A program made the position numbers and the translations under genes. A stretch of 64,000 nucleotides of DNA from positions 186,001 to 250,000 of the forward strand of contig NZ_CABJFS010000003.1 of assembly GCF_902364945.1 (NCBI RefSeq), in the 5' to 3' direction. The DNA is from Collinsella aerofaciens (lineage in GTDB: Bacteria > Actinomycetota > Coriobacteriia > Coriobacteriales > Coriobacteriaceae). How positions within the stretch are numbered: position 1 is the stretch's first letter; each line of letters opens with the position of its first letter. The notes beneath the pieces were generated by a model. The model saw only the letters and a list, made by a program, of their open reading frames with translations, was not told the DNA's origin and ran no database searches. Below are positions 41,974 to 50,059 of this stretch, in pieces.

Positions 41974-43308
41974 ATGAGCACACAGACCGAGCCCAAGCTC
42001 GTCACACAAATCGACTTCGCCCGCGCCGGGCAGATCACACCGCAGATGAAGGAGGTCGCCGAGCGCGAGCATCGCGACCCCGAGTACATCCGCGAGCGCG
42101 TGGCCGACGGTCGCATCGCCATTCCCGCCAACATCGTGCATATCAAAAAGGGCATGCGCGCCTTTGGTGTCGGCGAGGGCCTGGCCACCAAGGTCAACAT
42201 CAACCTGGGCATCTCGGGCGACAAGGCCGATGCCGCCGAGGAGTGGAAGAAGGTCAAGATCGCCGAGGACTTTGGCGCCGACGCCATCATGGACCTCTCC
42301 AACTCGGGCAAGACGCGCCAGTTCCGCCAGCAGCTCATCGACGAGACGCCGCTCATGGTGGGCACGGTGCCCATGTACGACGCCATCGGCTACATGGAAA
42401 AGCCGCTGGTCAAGCTTACCAAGGACGACCTGCTCGAGGTCGTGCGCGCACACGCCGAGGATGGCGTGGACTTTATGACCATCCACTGCGGCATCAACAA
42501 ATCGGTCATCAAGACCTTTAAGGAGACCGGCCGCCTGATGAACATCGTCAGCCGCGGCGGCTCGCTGCTGTTTGGCTGGATGGAGGTCACCGGCAACGAG
42601 AACCCCTTCTACGAGTTTTACGACGAGGTGCTCGAGATCTGCCACGAGTACGATGTGACGATCTCGCTCGGCGACTCCTGCCGCCCGGGCTGTCTCTACG
42701 ACTCCAACGACGCCACCGAGACCGCCGAGATGATCGAGCTGGGCAAGCTGTGCAAGCGCGCCTGGGCCGCCGGCGTCCAGGTCATGGTCGAGGGCCCGGG
42801 CCACATGGCGCTCGACGAGATTGCCGCCAATATGAAGCTGCAGAAGCGTCTGTGCCACAACGCCCCGTTCTATGTGCTCGGGCCGCTGGTGACCGATATC
42901 GGCGTGGGCTACGACCACATCACCGCCGCCATCGGTGGCGCCATCTCCGCCAGCTCCGGTGCCGACTTCCTGTGCTACGTGACGCCTGCCGAGCACCTGT
43001 GCCTGCCCAACGCCCAGGATGTGCTCGACGGCCTCATGGCCACCAAGATCGCCGCACACGCCGCCGACATCGCCAAGAAGGTGCCACACGCCCGCGACAT
43101 GGACGACAAGATGGGCCAGGCACGCCGCAAGCTCGACTGGGATGCCATGTGGGAGTGTGCTCTCGACCCAGTTACGGGCAAGAAGCGCTACGAGGAGTCA
43201 CCCGCTGCCACCGAGGGCACTTGCACCATGTGTGGCAAGATGTGTGCCGTCCGTACCGTTAACAAGGTGTTCGAAGGCACGACGATCGACCTCGGCATGG
43301 AGGACTAG
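41974..43308 (+). CDS. thiC: Phosphomethylpyrimidine synthase
   Basis: 444 residues, the short form of ThiC lacking the N-terminal domain of proteobacterial enzymes. Motifs: VADGRIAIPANIVH, GLATKVNINLGISGD, GADAIMDLSNSGKTR, TIHCGI, SRGGSLLFGWME, SLGDSCRPGCLYDSND, VEGPGHMALDEIAANM, GPLVTDIGVGYDHITAAIGG, TPAEHLCLPNAQDV. The C-terminal radical-SAM cluster motif reads CTMCGKMC (CX2CX3C), where the textbook spacing is CX2CX4C. It turns AIR into HMP-P. The ATG lies 3 nt past the TPP riboswitch. Confidence 0.95.
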   Translation: MSTQTEPKLVTQIDFARAGQITPQMKEVAEREHRDPEYIRERVADGRIAIPANIVHIKKGMRAFGVGEGLATKVNINLGISGDKADAAEEWKKVKIAEDFGADAIMDLSNSGKTRQFRQQLIDETPLMVGTVPMYDAIGYMEKPLVKLTKDDLLEVVRAHAEDGVDFMTIHCGINKSVIKTFKETGRLMNIVSRGGSLLFGWMEVTGNENPFYEFYDEVLEICHEYDVTISLGDSCRPGCLYDSNDATETAEMIELGKLCKRAWAAGVQVMVEGPGHMALDEIAANMKLQKRLCHNAPFYVLGPLVTDIGVGYDHITAAIGGAISASSGADFLCYVTPAEHLCLPNAQDVLDGLMATKIAAHAADIAKKVPHARDMDDKMGQARRKLDWDAMWECALDPVTGKKRYEESPAATEGTCTMCGKMCAVRTVNKVFEGTTIDLGMED

Positions 43309-43412
43309 CCTTATCGCCGCGATTCGCCGCGATCGCCTATAGGCTCACCGCAGCACCTGCCAATTGTTAACTTGTGAACATTTGCCTGCATTTGCGTAAA
43401 GATTGCATCGCC

Positions 43413-43445
43413 CGCCCGGGTTCGGAATACAGCCGGCCCGGGCAT
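43413..43445 (+). terminator. Possible terminator hairpin after thiC
   Basis: CCCGGG and CCCGGG/GCCCGGGC arms around about 17 nt (43416-43445), followed by ATCTTTATAATG. The TATAAT at 43449-43454 may instead be the -10 box of the thiD promoter. Confidence 0.4.
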
Positions 43446-43500
43446 CTTTATAATGCGGGGTAAAAGACCCATTTGAATCCGACCGGACAAGGGAGCGAAC

Positions 43501-44331
43501 ATGGATCGCAGCAAGGTACCCGCCGTTCTATCCATCGCAGGATCCGATTCCAGCGGTGGCGCCGGCATTCAGGCAGACATCAAGACCATCACGGCGCACC
43601 GCCTGTATGCCGAGACAGCCATCACCGCTATCACCGCACAAAACACGCTCGGCGTCACCGCCGTGCAGAATATCTCTCCCGATATCGTCGCTGCGCAAAT
43701 TGACGCCGTCTTTGACGATATTCGCCCCAACGCGGTCAAAATCGGCATGGTTTCGTCCACCGAGATTATCGAAGTTATCGCCGACCGCCTGAGCGCATGG
43801 AACGCAACCAACGTGGTCGTCGACCCCGTTATGGTCGCCACTTCGGGCGCTCGCCTCATTGCCGAGGATGCCGCCGAGGCGCTCACGCGTCGCCTGTTCC
43901 CGCTGGCGACCGTCATCACGCCCAACATTCCCGAGGCCATGGCGTTGCTCGACTACGAGGTCGATTCCGAGCGCACGCAGCAAAACGCCGCCATGCTCCT
44001 CACCCGCCGCTTTGGCTGCGCGTCCCTCGTTAAGGGCGGGCATTTTGTCAACGAGGCCAACGATGTGCTAGCAGAGCCCGCGCCACTCGATGACGAGGGT
44101 AACCACCTGGGCGATCCGCTCACCACATGGTTCCGCCACAAGCGCATCGAGACCGGCAACACGCATGGCACCGGTTGTACGCTTTCGTCCGCCATCGCCT
44201 GCGCATTAGCACAGGGCATGGATCTTGCCGACGCCGTCAACGCCGGCAAGGCCTACCTAACCGGCGCTCTCGCCGCCGGCTTTGACATGGGCAAAGGTTC
44301 CGGCCCCGTTAATCACATGTGGCAGTATTAA
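43501..44331 (+). CDS. thiD: Hydroxymethylpyrimidine/phosphomethylpyrimidine kinase
   Basis: 276 residues. VLSIAGSDSSGGAGIQADIKT at the N-terminus (20-residue core SIAGSDSSGGAGIQADIKT), AVKIGMVSS, VVDPVMVATSGARL, ATVITPNIPEAM, SLVKGGH and the late anion-hole motif NTHGTGCTLSSAIA define ThiD. It phosphorylates HMP and HMP-P for thiamine synthesis, so it continues the thiC pathway. It starts at 43501 with AGGGAG upstream. A TATAAT at 43449 suggests its own promoter, since a hairpin separates it from thiC. Confidence 0.95.
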   Translation: MDRSKVPAVLSIAGSDSSGGAGIQADIKTITAHRLYAETAITAITAQNTLGVTAVQNISPDIVAAQIDAVFDDIRPNAVKIGMVSSTEIIEVIADRLSAWNATNVVVDPVMVATSGARLIAEDAAEALTRRLFPLATVITPNIPEAMALLDYEVDSERTQQNAAMLLTRRFGCASLVKGGHFVNEANDVLAEPAPLDDEGNHLGDPLTTWFRHKRIETGNTHGTGCTLSSAIACALAQGMDLADAVNAGKAYLTGALAAGFDMGKGSGPVNHMWQY

Positions 44332-44663
44332 GATTCGCAGCCCAAAACTACCGCAAAGGGGACAGGCACCTTTGTGGTAGTTCCCGCAAACATCTCGATC
44401 TATAACAGTTAGAGTCCATTTTTCTGCCCATCTGTTACAGATTGAGACATTCAAATTCCGCTGAAAAGATAATCTCAATCTGTAACAGTAACTCGGCAAA
44501 ATCGACCCTAGATGTTACAGATCGAGACAAACAACCGATATCGACCTAAATAATCTTAATCTGTAACATCTAGCCCGTTTCCGGCCTTGGAACTGTTACA
44601 GATCAAGACAAAGCAGCGAAACAAGCCGCCGCAAGGGAAACTTTTGTACCGCTTTGGGTCGCG
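44332..44663. other. 332-bp hairpin-rich region between thiD and the SGNH gene
   Basis: No gene. It contains a hairpin ACTACCGCAAAGG/CCTTTGTGGTAGT (44347-44380) that could end thiD transcription, then an array of six alternating TGTTACAGAT half-sites (44392-44611). Confidence 0.6.
44392..44611. repeat. Alternating TGTTACAGATTGAGA array, six half-sites
   Basis: Half-sites near 44392 (-), 44432 (+), 44471 (-), 44511 (+), 44551 (-) and 44593 (+), each about 40 bp from the next and inverting every time. The consensus is TGTTACAGATYRAGAC. Two complete pairs can fold as hairpins (44432-44488, 44511-44571). In the second the outer bases change on both sides (GATG...CATC), keeping pairing. Confidence 0.85.
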
Positions 44664-45323
44664 CTACTCACCGAGCATCTCTTGGAGCTTGGCTGCCACG
44701 GCATGTCCCAAGCTCTCGTGGCTTTCGGGCATCATATGCAGATAGTCGATATCGCCCGGCTCGGCAAACTCGGCGGCATTCAAAAAGTCGCAGCCAAACT
44801 GCTCGGCCACGTGCGCATAGTACTCGCCAAAATGTTCAGATGCCTCGACGGAACGCTCGTCAAAATCGGTCATATATACATCGGCGATCTGCGGCTTGAT
44901 CTTGATAGGAGCCATCAACAGGATGCGCGGGCAAGGCGCAGCGTCGGTCCACGGAAACGCGCGGACGGCGCGAATCAGCGCCATGGCGCCACGGGCGATA
45001 TCGGAAGCTGTCACGTTAAAGACCGTCTTACAGTCGTTGGTGCCCAGCATGATCACAATGGCGTCCAGCGGCTTATGAGCCTCGAGCAGCATCGGAAGCG
45101 CGCGAATGCCGTTGAGGTTAGTGTCCAGATGGCACATGTCGTCGCGTACCGTCGTGCGGCCGTTGAGGCCTTCTTCAATTACATGCCAGCCCTCGCCTAA
45201 GTCACGTTGGACCACGCCACACCAGCGCACATCCTGCGCATAGCGCACCGCGGTACCGTCGCGCATGCCCGCCGGATCGTAACCATAGGTGTTGCTGTCA
45301 CCAAAGCATAGAACGTTTTTCAT
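44664..45323 (-). CDS. SGNH/GDSL-family hydrolase
   Basis: 219 residues. SGNH blocks: VLCFGDSNTYGYD (nucleophile Ser), EEGLNGRTTVRDD (Gly block), VIMLGTNDCK (Asn block), and DIDYLHMMPESHESLG (Asp...His). The subgroup with GDSNTYG and GLNGRTT includes esterases/arylesterases acting on small esters or acylated sugars. No signal peptide, so it is cytoplasmic. The ATG at 45323 has GGGGAGC upstream. The substrate cannot be told. Confidence 0.85.
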   Translation of the reverse strand: MKNVLCFGDSNTYGYDPAGMRDGTAVRYAQDVRWCGVVQRDLGEGWHVIEEGLNGRTTVRDDMCHLDTNLNGIRALPMLLEAHKPLDAIVIMLGTNDCKTVFNVTASDIARGAMALIRAVRAFPWTDAAPCPRILLMAPIKIKPQIADVYMTDFDERSVEASEHFGEYYAHVAEQFGCDFLNAAEFAEPGDIDYLHMMPESHESLGHAVAAKLQEMLGE

Positions 45324-45346
45324 CGTAAGCTCCCCACTCAATAAAA

Positions 45347-45373
45347 AGCCGACGGGAGCAGCCCCCGTCGGCT
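45347..45373 (-). terminator. Terminator after the PARG-like gene
   Basis: Perfect 10-bp stem AGCCGACGGG / CCCGTCGGCT followed on the minus strand by TTTTTATTG. Confidence 0.82.
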
Positions 45374-45398
45374 CGGTATATCGCATCACGCGCACCGT

Positions 45399-46532
45399 TT
45401 ACAGGTACTTGCGCCAGTCGTCGTCATCCTCGTCATCCTCGGCAGCGGCCTGAGCCTGCTCGGCGGCACGGGCGGCTGCGGTGCGGGCGGCAACCTGAGC
45501 ATAGGACTCCTCGTTGCGCTCGGGGAAGTTTGCCAGCACGTGCTCGAACTTGGCGAAGTCCTCGTCCCAGCGCGTAGAGGGCACGGCAAAGAAGACCTGC
45601 TTGACCTTGAAGTCGCCCGACGCGAGCTCCTTGCGGAAGAGCTCGGCCACGGCCTCGGCATCAAAGCCGTTGTTGTCGCAGCCCCAAGCGCCCAGCACGA
45701 GCTTCTCGCGACCAAGCTCATCGCAGATGGCGAGCACAAAGCGAATGCGGTCGCGCAGGGCATCCAGAAGAGCATCGTCGCTCACGCGATACTCCTGGCG
45801 GGCGCGCCTAACGTTGGGCGCGGCGGCCACGATCACGTCGGCGTATGCATGCACGTGGTTGCGGTCGAAGCGCACCGCAGGCACCACCAGGGCGCGGTTA
45901 CGATAGAGCTCGCAGTTGATGTTGCGGCGACGGTTCTCGCCGTACCACTTACGCTGCTTATCGAGAACGTTGTACAGATACGAATCGGCGCACAGCGTGG
46001 CCTCCTGGCCCAGATAACCCTGAATATATCCACCGCCCGGATTGGTAAACGAGGCAAAGGCGAGCACGGCCATGTCGCAGAACTGCGCATAGCCGCGACC
46101 GTTATCGAGGATTGCCTGCGTGGCGGAGGCATCAAGCACAGTGACCTCGGGCAGGACCGGAGCGGGCTCCTCAGCAGGCGCGGACTCAGCTTCGGCGATT
46201 TCCTCGGCAGGCTCCTCGACGGGCTCGGGCGCCGCCTCGGTCTCGGGCGCCGCCTCGACCTCGGCAGTCTCCGCGTTCTCGACGTCCTCGGCGACCTGCT
46301 CTTCGGCGGCCACAGCACTCTGAACCTTGGCCTTCATCGCCGCGACAAAGCCGGCAGGCATACCGTCAAACTCGCGAACACCGGCAAGCGAACGCTCGAT
46401 ATCCTTGGCGCACGCTTCGGACACAGTTGCCACGTGACGCTCGGCGGCCTTGGCACGGGCCTCGCGCTTGGGATTGGGCTGACCCGCTCGGTTGGACCTG
46501 CGGTTACGGTTCCTGTTGTCGACGTCTGCCAT
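45399..46532 (-). CDS. TIGR02452-type macrodomain protein (bacterial PARG-like)
   Basis: 377 residues. The first 70 are basic, residues 75-130 form an Ala/Glu/Pro-rich linker, and the C-terminal part is a TIGR02452/DUF2263 domain: FTNPGGGYIQGYLGQEATLC (164-183), ADVIVAAAPNVR, LVLGAWGCDNNGFDAEAVAE, VFFAVPSTRWDEDF. This family includes bacterial poly(ADP-ribose) glycohydrolases with a GGG...QEE catalytic loop. Here the loop reads QEA, so the second Glu is missing. The protein may bind ADP-ribose without cleaving it. The ATG at 46532 has AAAGGTGG upstream. Confidence 0.78.
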   Translation of the reverse strand: MADVDNRNRNRRSNRAGQPNPKREARAKAAERHVATVSEACAKDIERSLAGVREFDGMPAGFVAAMKAKVQSAVAAEEQVAEDVENAETAEVEAAPETEAAPEPVEEPAEEIAEAESAPAEEPAPVLPEVTVLDASATQAILDNGRGYAQFCDMAVLAFASFTNPGGGYIQGYLGQEATLCADSYLYNVLDKQRKWYGENRRRNINCELYRNRALVVPAVRFDRNHVHAYADVIVAAAPNVRRARQEYRVSDDALLDALRDRIRFVLAICDELGREKLVLGAWGCDNNGFDAEAVAELFRKELASGDFKVKQVFFAVPSTRWDEDFAKFEHVLANFPERNEESYAQVAARTAAARAAEQAQAAAEDDEDDDDWRKYL

Positions 46533-46600
46533 ACGTGGCCACCTTTCCTGTCGCTGCCGCTATCGGCTTTTCCCATCCATGATACCCCGCCGCGTACAAA

Positions 46601-46626
46601 AAAGACGGCCCCGAAGGACCGCCTTT
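46601..46626 (-). terminator. Terminator after the BI-1 gene
   Basis: AAAGGCGGTCC-TTCG-GGGCCGTCTTT on the minus strand followed by TTTGTACG. Two mismatches in the stem. Confidence 0.7.
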
Positions 46627-46672
46627 CACATCGTTTTACCGCGTCCGACAAGAAACGCTGCAATCCCCCGCG

Positions 46673-47368
46673 CTAGTCGCGACGACCGAGGATGTTCAGG
46701 ATGCGCAGGAACACGTTGATAATGTCCACGAACAGATTGGACGCCATGAGCACCGCATTGGGCAGCGTGGGCGGCACCGTCGTGGCAACATAGGTGTCGT
46801 AGCCAATAAAGCCGGCGAACACCACGATCACGATCAGGTCGGTGATGGTCTGCGAGACGCCCATGAACATCAGCACGATCTCAACCAGAATAGTGGCGAG
46901 CAGAATGCCAAAGCCGATGCCATATACGCGCTGGAAAAACTTGGGGAACGTCACGCCCAAGGCGCCAAAGACAAAGGTGATGGCGGCCGTGGCGATAAAG
47001 GCAGTGTTGATGGTAGGCAGGTCGTAGTTGGCAAGGCCAAACGACGCGGTCAGGCCGAAGGTACTCGCAAAGATTACGTAGCCCACAAGGGACAGACCCA
47101 CGGACTGCTTGCCCGCAGCAGCCGACATCATGACCATGCCGACGATGGTTAAAATAAACGAGCCAAAGACCAGTGGCAGGGCGGCGCCGCTCATCATCAT
47201 GCGCGCAAACGACATGGTGCTCGTAAAGTAGGCGCCGGCACCCATGGCGCAAAAGCCCAAGAAGATCAGGGCAGATATGGCGAGATTGTACGCGCGCGGC
47301 GACATCTCCTTGGCGCGACTTGCGCCGGTCTCGACGGGGCCGTTCTGATAGCCCTGAATATCGTTCAT
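46673..47368 (-). CDS. Bax inhibitor-1/YccA family membrane protein
   Basis: 231 residues with seven predicted membrane segments after a 30-residue cytoplasmic N-terminus (for example LAISALIFLGFCAMGAGAYF and LIVIVVFAGFIGYDTYVA). The FIGYDTY element and the C-terminal VLMASNLFVDIINVFLRIL are typical of BI-1 (TMBIM) proteins. Bacterial members such as BsYetJ are pH-dependent calcium leak channels; others affect proteolysis. The ATG at 47368 has GAAAGGAC upstream. Monocistronic. Confidence 0.88.
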   Translation of the reverse strand: MNDIQGYQNGPVETGASRAKEMSPRAYNLAISALIFLGFCAMGAGAYFTSTMSFARMMMSGAALPLVFGSFILTIVGMVMMSAAAGKQSVGLSLVGYVIFASTFGLTASFGLANYDLPTINTAFIATAAITFVFGALGVTFPKFFQRVYGIGFGILLATILVEIVLMFMGVSQTITDLIVIVVFAGFIGYDTYVATTVPPTLPNAVLMASNLFVDIINVFLRILNILGRRD

Positions 47369-47447
47369 GCTTCGTCCTTTCAAAAAGCGCCACGACAGCG
47401 CAGCAGGTGACAAGATTCCTGCCATTGTACCCGAACGCCGTGCGTCC

Positions 47448-47786
47448 TTACCTACGGCGCTCGCCCTCAAGCGTACGATCAAACGCCCAAACCCACCAAC
47501 GCATCACGTGTGCCTGCGAGCCGTCCGCCCGCTCGCGCGTCTGGTCCTCCAGATACAACTCGGTCGCGTGCCCGCCAAAACGCACCTTATAGGTTGCCGT
47601 ACGAATGCCGTGAACCGTCAGGCCAAACCCAGTGGTCGAGACAATCTCGTCAATCGTAAAGCAACGACCGTCGACCCAGCAGACGGTGACCGGCACGACC
47701 TGTCCGCCCGCGAGGATGCGAGCCACGACGTCCACATACTGCTTGTGCACGCGCCGAGTTTTGCCATCTGTCTGTCGATATTCCAT
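47448..47786 (-). CDS. Hypothetical protein, possibly DUF6504-like
   Basis: 112 residues. A compact beta-rich sequence (VVARILAGGQVVPVTVCWVDGRCFTIDEIVS, split: VVPVTVCWVDGRCFTIDEI) ending with RWWVWAFDRTLEGE. It vaguely recalls small DUF6504 proteins found beside DNA polymerase Y genes, but none is present here and I would not assign it. The ATG at 47786 is only one base after AGGAGG; a start at an earlier ATG (23 residues in the longer frame) lacks a ribosome site, so the start is uncertain. Confidence 0.55.
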   Translation of the reverse strand: MEYRQTDGKTRRVHKQYVDVVARILAGGQVVPVTVCWVDGRCFTIDEIVSTTGFGLTVHGIRTATYKVRFGGHATELYLEDQTRERADGSQAHVMRWWVWAFDRTLEGERRR

Positions 47787-48036
47787 GCCTCCTATTATCG
47801 AACGCATGTTTGCATGTTGTAAAGCGAACAGGTTGTGGTTTTGGGGTGTTGGGGCGCGCGCACGTGTCCTCATGGTGTGTTAGCAAAAAGAACACCCACG
47901 GTCAACAGGGCTAATATTCATTTTTAGCGCCAAAAAATTCACTGCTCCCATCAGAACTCGGTAAAGAAACCCGCAGGAGGTGATACGATTTATCATGTTT
48001 CTGTAACGTGCCTGCAAACTTCGAGAAAGCCCATAT

Positions 48037-49086
48037 ATGGACGTAACGTTCTCAACCTTCCTCGGCCAACTTGTGTCGAACCCAGTCCTTGCCGTCACCG
48101 TGATCCTCGCGCTCGGCGCCATCTTCGTCAATGGATGGACCGACGCACCCAACGCCATCGCGACCTGCGTCACTACGCGTTGCATGCCCGCCCGCGCCGC
48201 TATTCTCATGAGTGCCGCATTCAACTTCCTTGGCGTGCTCATCATGACGCACTTTAACGCGAGCGTCGCCAACACCATCTCCCATATTGTCGACTTTGGC
48301 GGAAACAGCACCATGGCGCTCGCCTGTCTGTGCGCGGCGCTGTTCTCCATCGTCGTCTACGGCGCCACAGCGTCGCGTTTTGGCATCCCCACCTCGCAAA
48401 GCCACAGCCTTATCGCCGGCCTGACCGGTGCCGCCATCGCCCTCGGCGGTGCGAGCAGCGTCAACGTCCACGAGTGGATGAAGGTCATCTACGGCCTGGC
48501 GCTCTCCATCGGTCTGGGCTTTGTCATGGGCTGGGTCCTGTGCAAGCTCGTCTCGATTCTTTTCGCCGCCGCCAACAGGCGACGTGCCAATGTCTTCTTT
48601 AAATACGCTCAGATCGCGAGCGCTGCGGCCATGAGCTTTATGCACGGCGCGCAGGATGGACAGAAGTTCATCGGCGTGCTCTTTTTAGGCGTGGCCTTTG
48701 CCAGCGGCCAGACGAGCGTCGGCGATGCCGGCATCCCCATCTGGATTATGCTGCTATGCTCGGCCACCATGGGCATCGGCACCAGCGTGGGCGGCGAGCG
48801 CATCATCAAGTCCGTTGGCCAGAGCATGGTCAAGCTCGAAAAGTATCAGGGCTTCTCCGCCGACCTGGCGGGCGCCGCGAACCTGCTGCTTGCCACCCTT
48901 ACCGGCATCCCCGTGTCCTCCACGCACATCAAGACCTGCGCCATCATGGGCGTCGGTGCCGTCAAACGCCTCTCGGCCATCAACTTCGGCGTCGTCAAGG
49001 ACATGATGTTCACCTGGTTCTTCACCTTCCCCGCCTGTGGACTCATCAGCTTTGTCATGGCCAAGCTGTTCATGATGTTCATCTAG
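48037..49086 (+). CDS. pit: Inorganic phosphate transporter, Pit family
   Basis: 349 residues, about 10 membrane segments. It contains the two PHO4/Pit half-repeats: FVNGWTDAPNAIATCVTTR (N-half) and SFMHGAQDGQKFIGVLFLG (C-half), plus GIPTSQSHSLIAG and GIPVSSTHIKT. It imports phosphate (probably as metal-phosphate) using the proton gradient. The DUF47 partner gene follows at 67 bp, the usual pairing. The window also has a high-affinity Pst system, so phosphate uptake is doubled. Confidence 0.92.
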   Translation: MDVTFSTFLGQLVSNPVLAVTVILALGAIFVNGWTDAPNAIATCVTTRCMPARAAILMSAAFNFLGVLIMTHFNASVANTISHIVDFGGNSTMALACLCAALFSIVVYGATASRFGIPTSQSHSLIAGLTGAAIALGGASSVNVHEWMKVIYGLALSIGLGFVMGWVLCKLVSILFAAANRRRANVFFKYAQIASAAAMSFMHGAQDGQKFIGVLFLGVAFASGQTSVGDAGIPIWIMLLCSATMGIGTSVGGERIIKSVGQSMVKLEKYQGFSADLAGAANLLLATLTGIPVSSTHIKTCAIMGVGAVKRLSAINFGVVKDMMFTWFFTFPACGLISFVMAKLFMMFI

Positions 49087-49153
49087 TCAAACCGAACGTC
49101 CATCCGGACCGTAACACCTCGCCCACCCGTCTTCGCCTCGAAAGGACCCACTC

Positions 49154-49777
49154 ATGGCAAAGAAACCCGATTCGTTCTACTTTGACAACTACGTCGCCTG
49201 CGCCGACCTTGCCGTCCAGGCCGCCGAGCTGCTCACCAAGATTTTCGAGAACTTCGATCCTGCAAAGATTCACGATATGCTCGACAAGATGCACGCGATC
49301 GAGCATGCGGCCGACAAGAAGCACCACGAGCTCGAAGACGCCTTGCTCACCGCCTTTATCACCCCGCTTGAGCGCGAGGACCTGGACCTGATGAGCTGCT
49401 CGCTCGACACCGTGCTCGACCGTATCGAGGGCGTCGTGCAGCGCGTCTACTTCACCAACATCCAGAGCATCCATCCCGACGCCATCGTCATCGCCCACAA
49501 GGTGACCGACGCCTGCCGCGCCATGAAGGACCTGATGGTCGAGCTGCCTAACTACCGCAAGTCCAAGACGCTGCGCGAGCTCGTCATCCAGATCAACACC
49601 ATCGAGTCCGAGGCCGACGAGCTCTATATCAACGCCATGCGTAACCTGCACGTTAACGGCAAGGACCCGCTCGAGGTCATCGCTTGGCGTGACGTGTACG
49701 CCTTCCTGGAGTACTGCGCCGACTGCTGCGAGAATGTGGCCGATGTCGTGGATTCGATTGTCATGAAGAACAGTTAA
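49154..49777 (+). CDS. DUF47 (PhoU-like) protein paired with Pit
   Basis: 207 residues, all helical, a PhoU-like DUF47 domain (TIGR00153): YFDNYVACADLAVQAAELL, IHDMLDKMHAIEHAADKKHH, LEREDLDLMSCSLDTVLDRIEG, INTIESEADELYINAMRNL, CADCCENVADVVDSIVMK. Such proteins accompany Pit transporters and are thought to regulate them, with acidic motifs binding metal. The ATG has GAAAGGA upstream and sits in the same transcript as pit. Confidence 0.9.
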   Translation: MAKKPDSFYFDNYVACADLAVQAAELLTKIFENFDPAKIHDMLDKMHAIEHAADKKHHELEDALLTAFITPLEREDLDLMSCSLDTVLDRIEGVVQRVYFTNIQSIHPDAIVIAHKVTDACRAMKDLMVELPNYRKSKTLRELVIQINTIESEADELYINAMRNLHVNGKDPLEVIAWRDVYAFLEYCADCCENVADVVDSIVMKNS

Positions 49778-49797
49778 TTGGGGGTACGTGTCCCGGC

Positions 49798-49881
49798 GGC
49801 GAAGGGCCGGCCACGGTTTGCTTTCTCACTCCGGCTGCTTTGCAGAGTCGTTCGAAAGTAAACCGTGGCCGGCCCTTCGCC
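49798..49881. repeat. 84-bp palindrome after the pit-DUF47 pair
   Basis: Perfect 22-bp arms (49798-49819, 49860-49881; GGCGAAGGGCCGGCCACGGTTT and its complement, given here by ends GGCGAAGG...CGGTTT) with further inner pairing GCTTTC/GAAAG. No T-run follows, so it is not a standard terminator. Confidence 0.88.
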
Positions 49882-50059
49882 TTACATATCACCATTGGAA
49901 CTTTGGCTGATAGTTATAGCGCAATGGGGGTTTGGCTGAAGGGACCTTTGGTATCCGTTCGGACACTTTGGCCCTTGATGAGCGTTTGGCTGATTGCTGC
50001 TTTGGGTACTCTTTGGGTTACTTTTGGTTTGTTTGATTTTTAATTTTAGGAGGGCTTGT
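49882..50059. other. T/G-rich leader of the nitroreductase gene with TTTGGCTGA repeats
   Basis: TTTGGCTGA appears three times (about 49910, 49932 and 49985) with related TTTGG words. The strand is unusually T/G rich compared with the rest of the window and this composition continues into the gene. A short open frame through it looks like chance. Confidence 0.5.

Noticed and set aside
44392..44611. A CRISPR array
   Set aside because: Repeats alternate in orientation, only about six half-sites are present, spacers are short and uneven, and no cas genes are nearby.
49840..50043. A 67-codon frame through the TTTGGCTGA repeats
   Set aside because: Runs through a palindrome arm and simple T/G-rich repeats and lacks a ribosome site.
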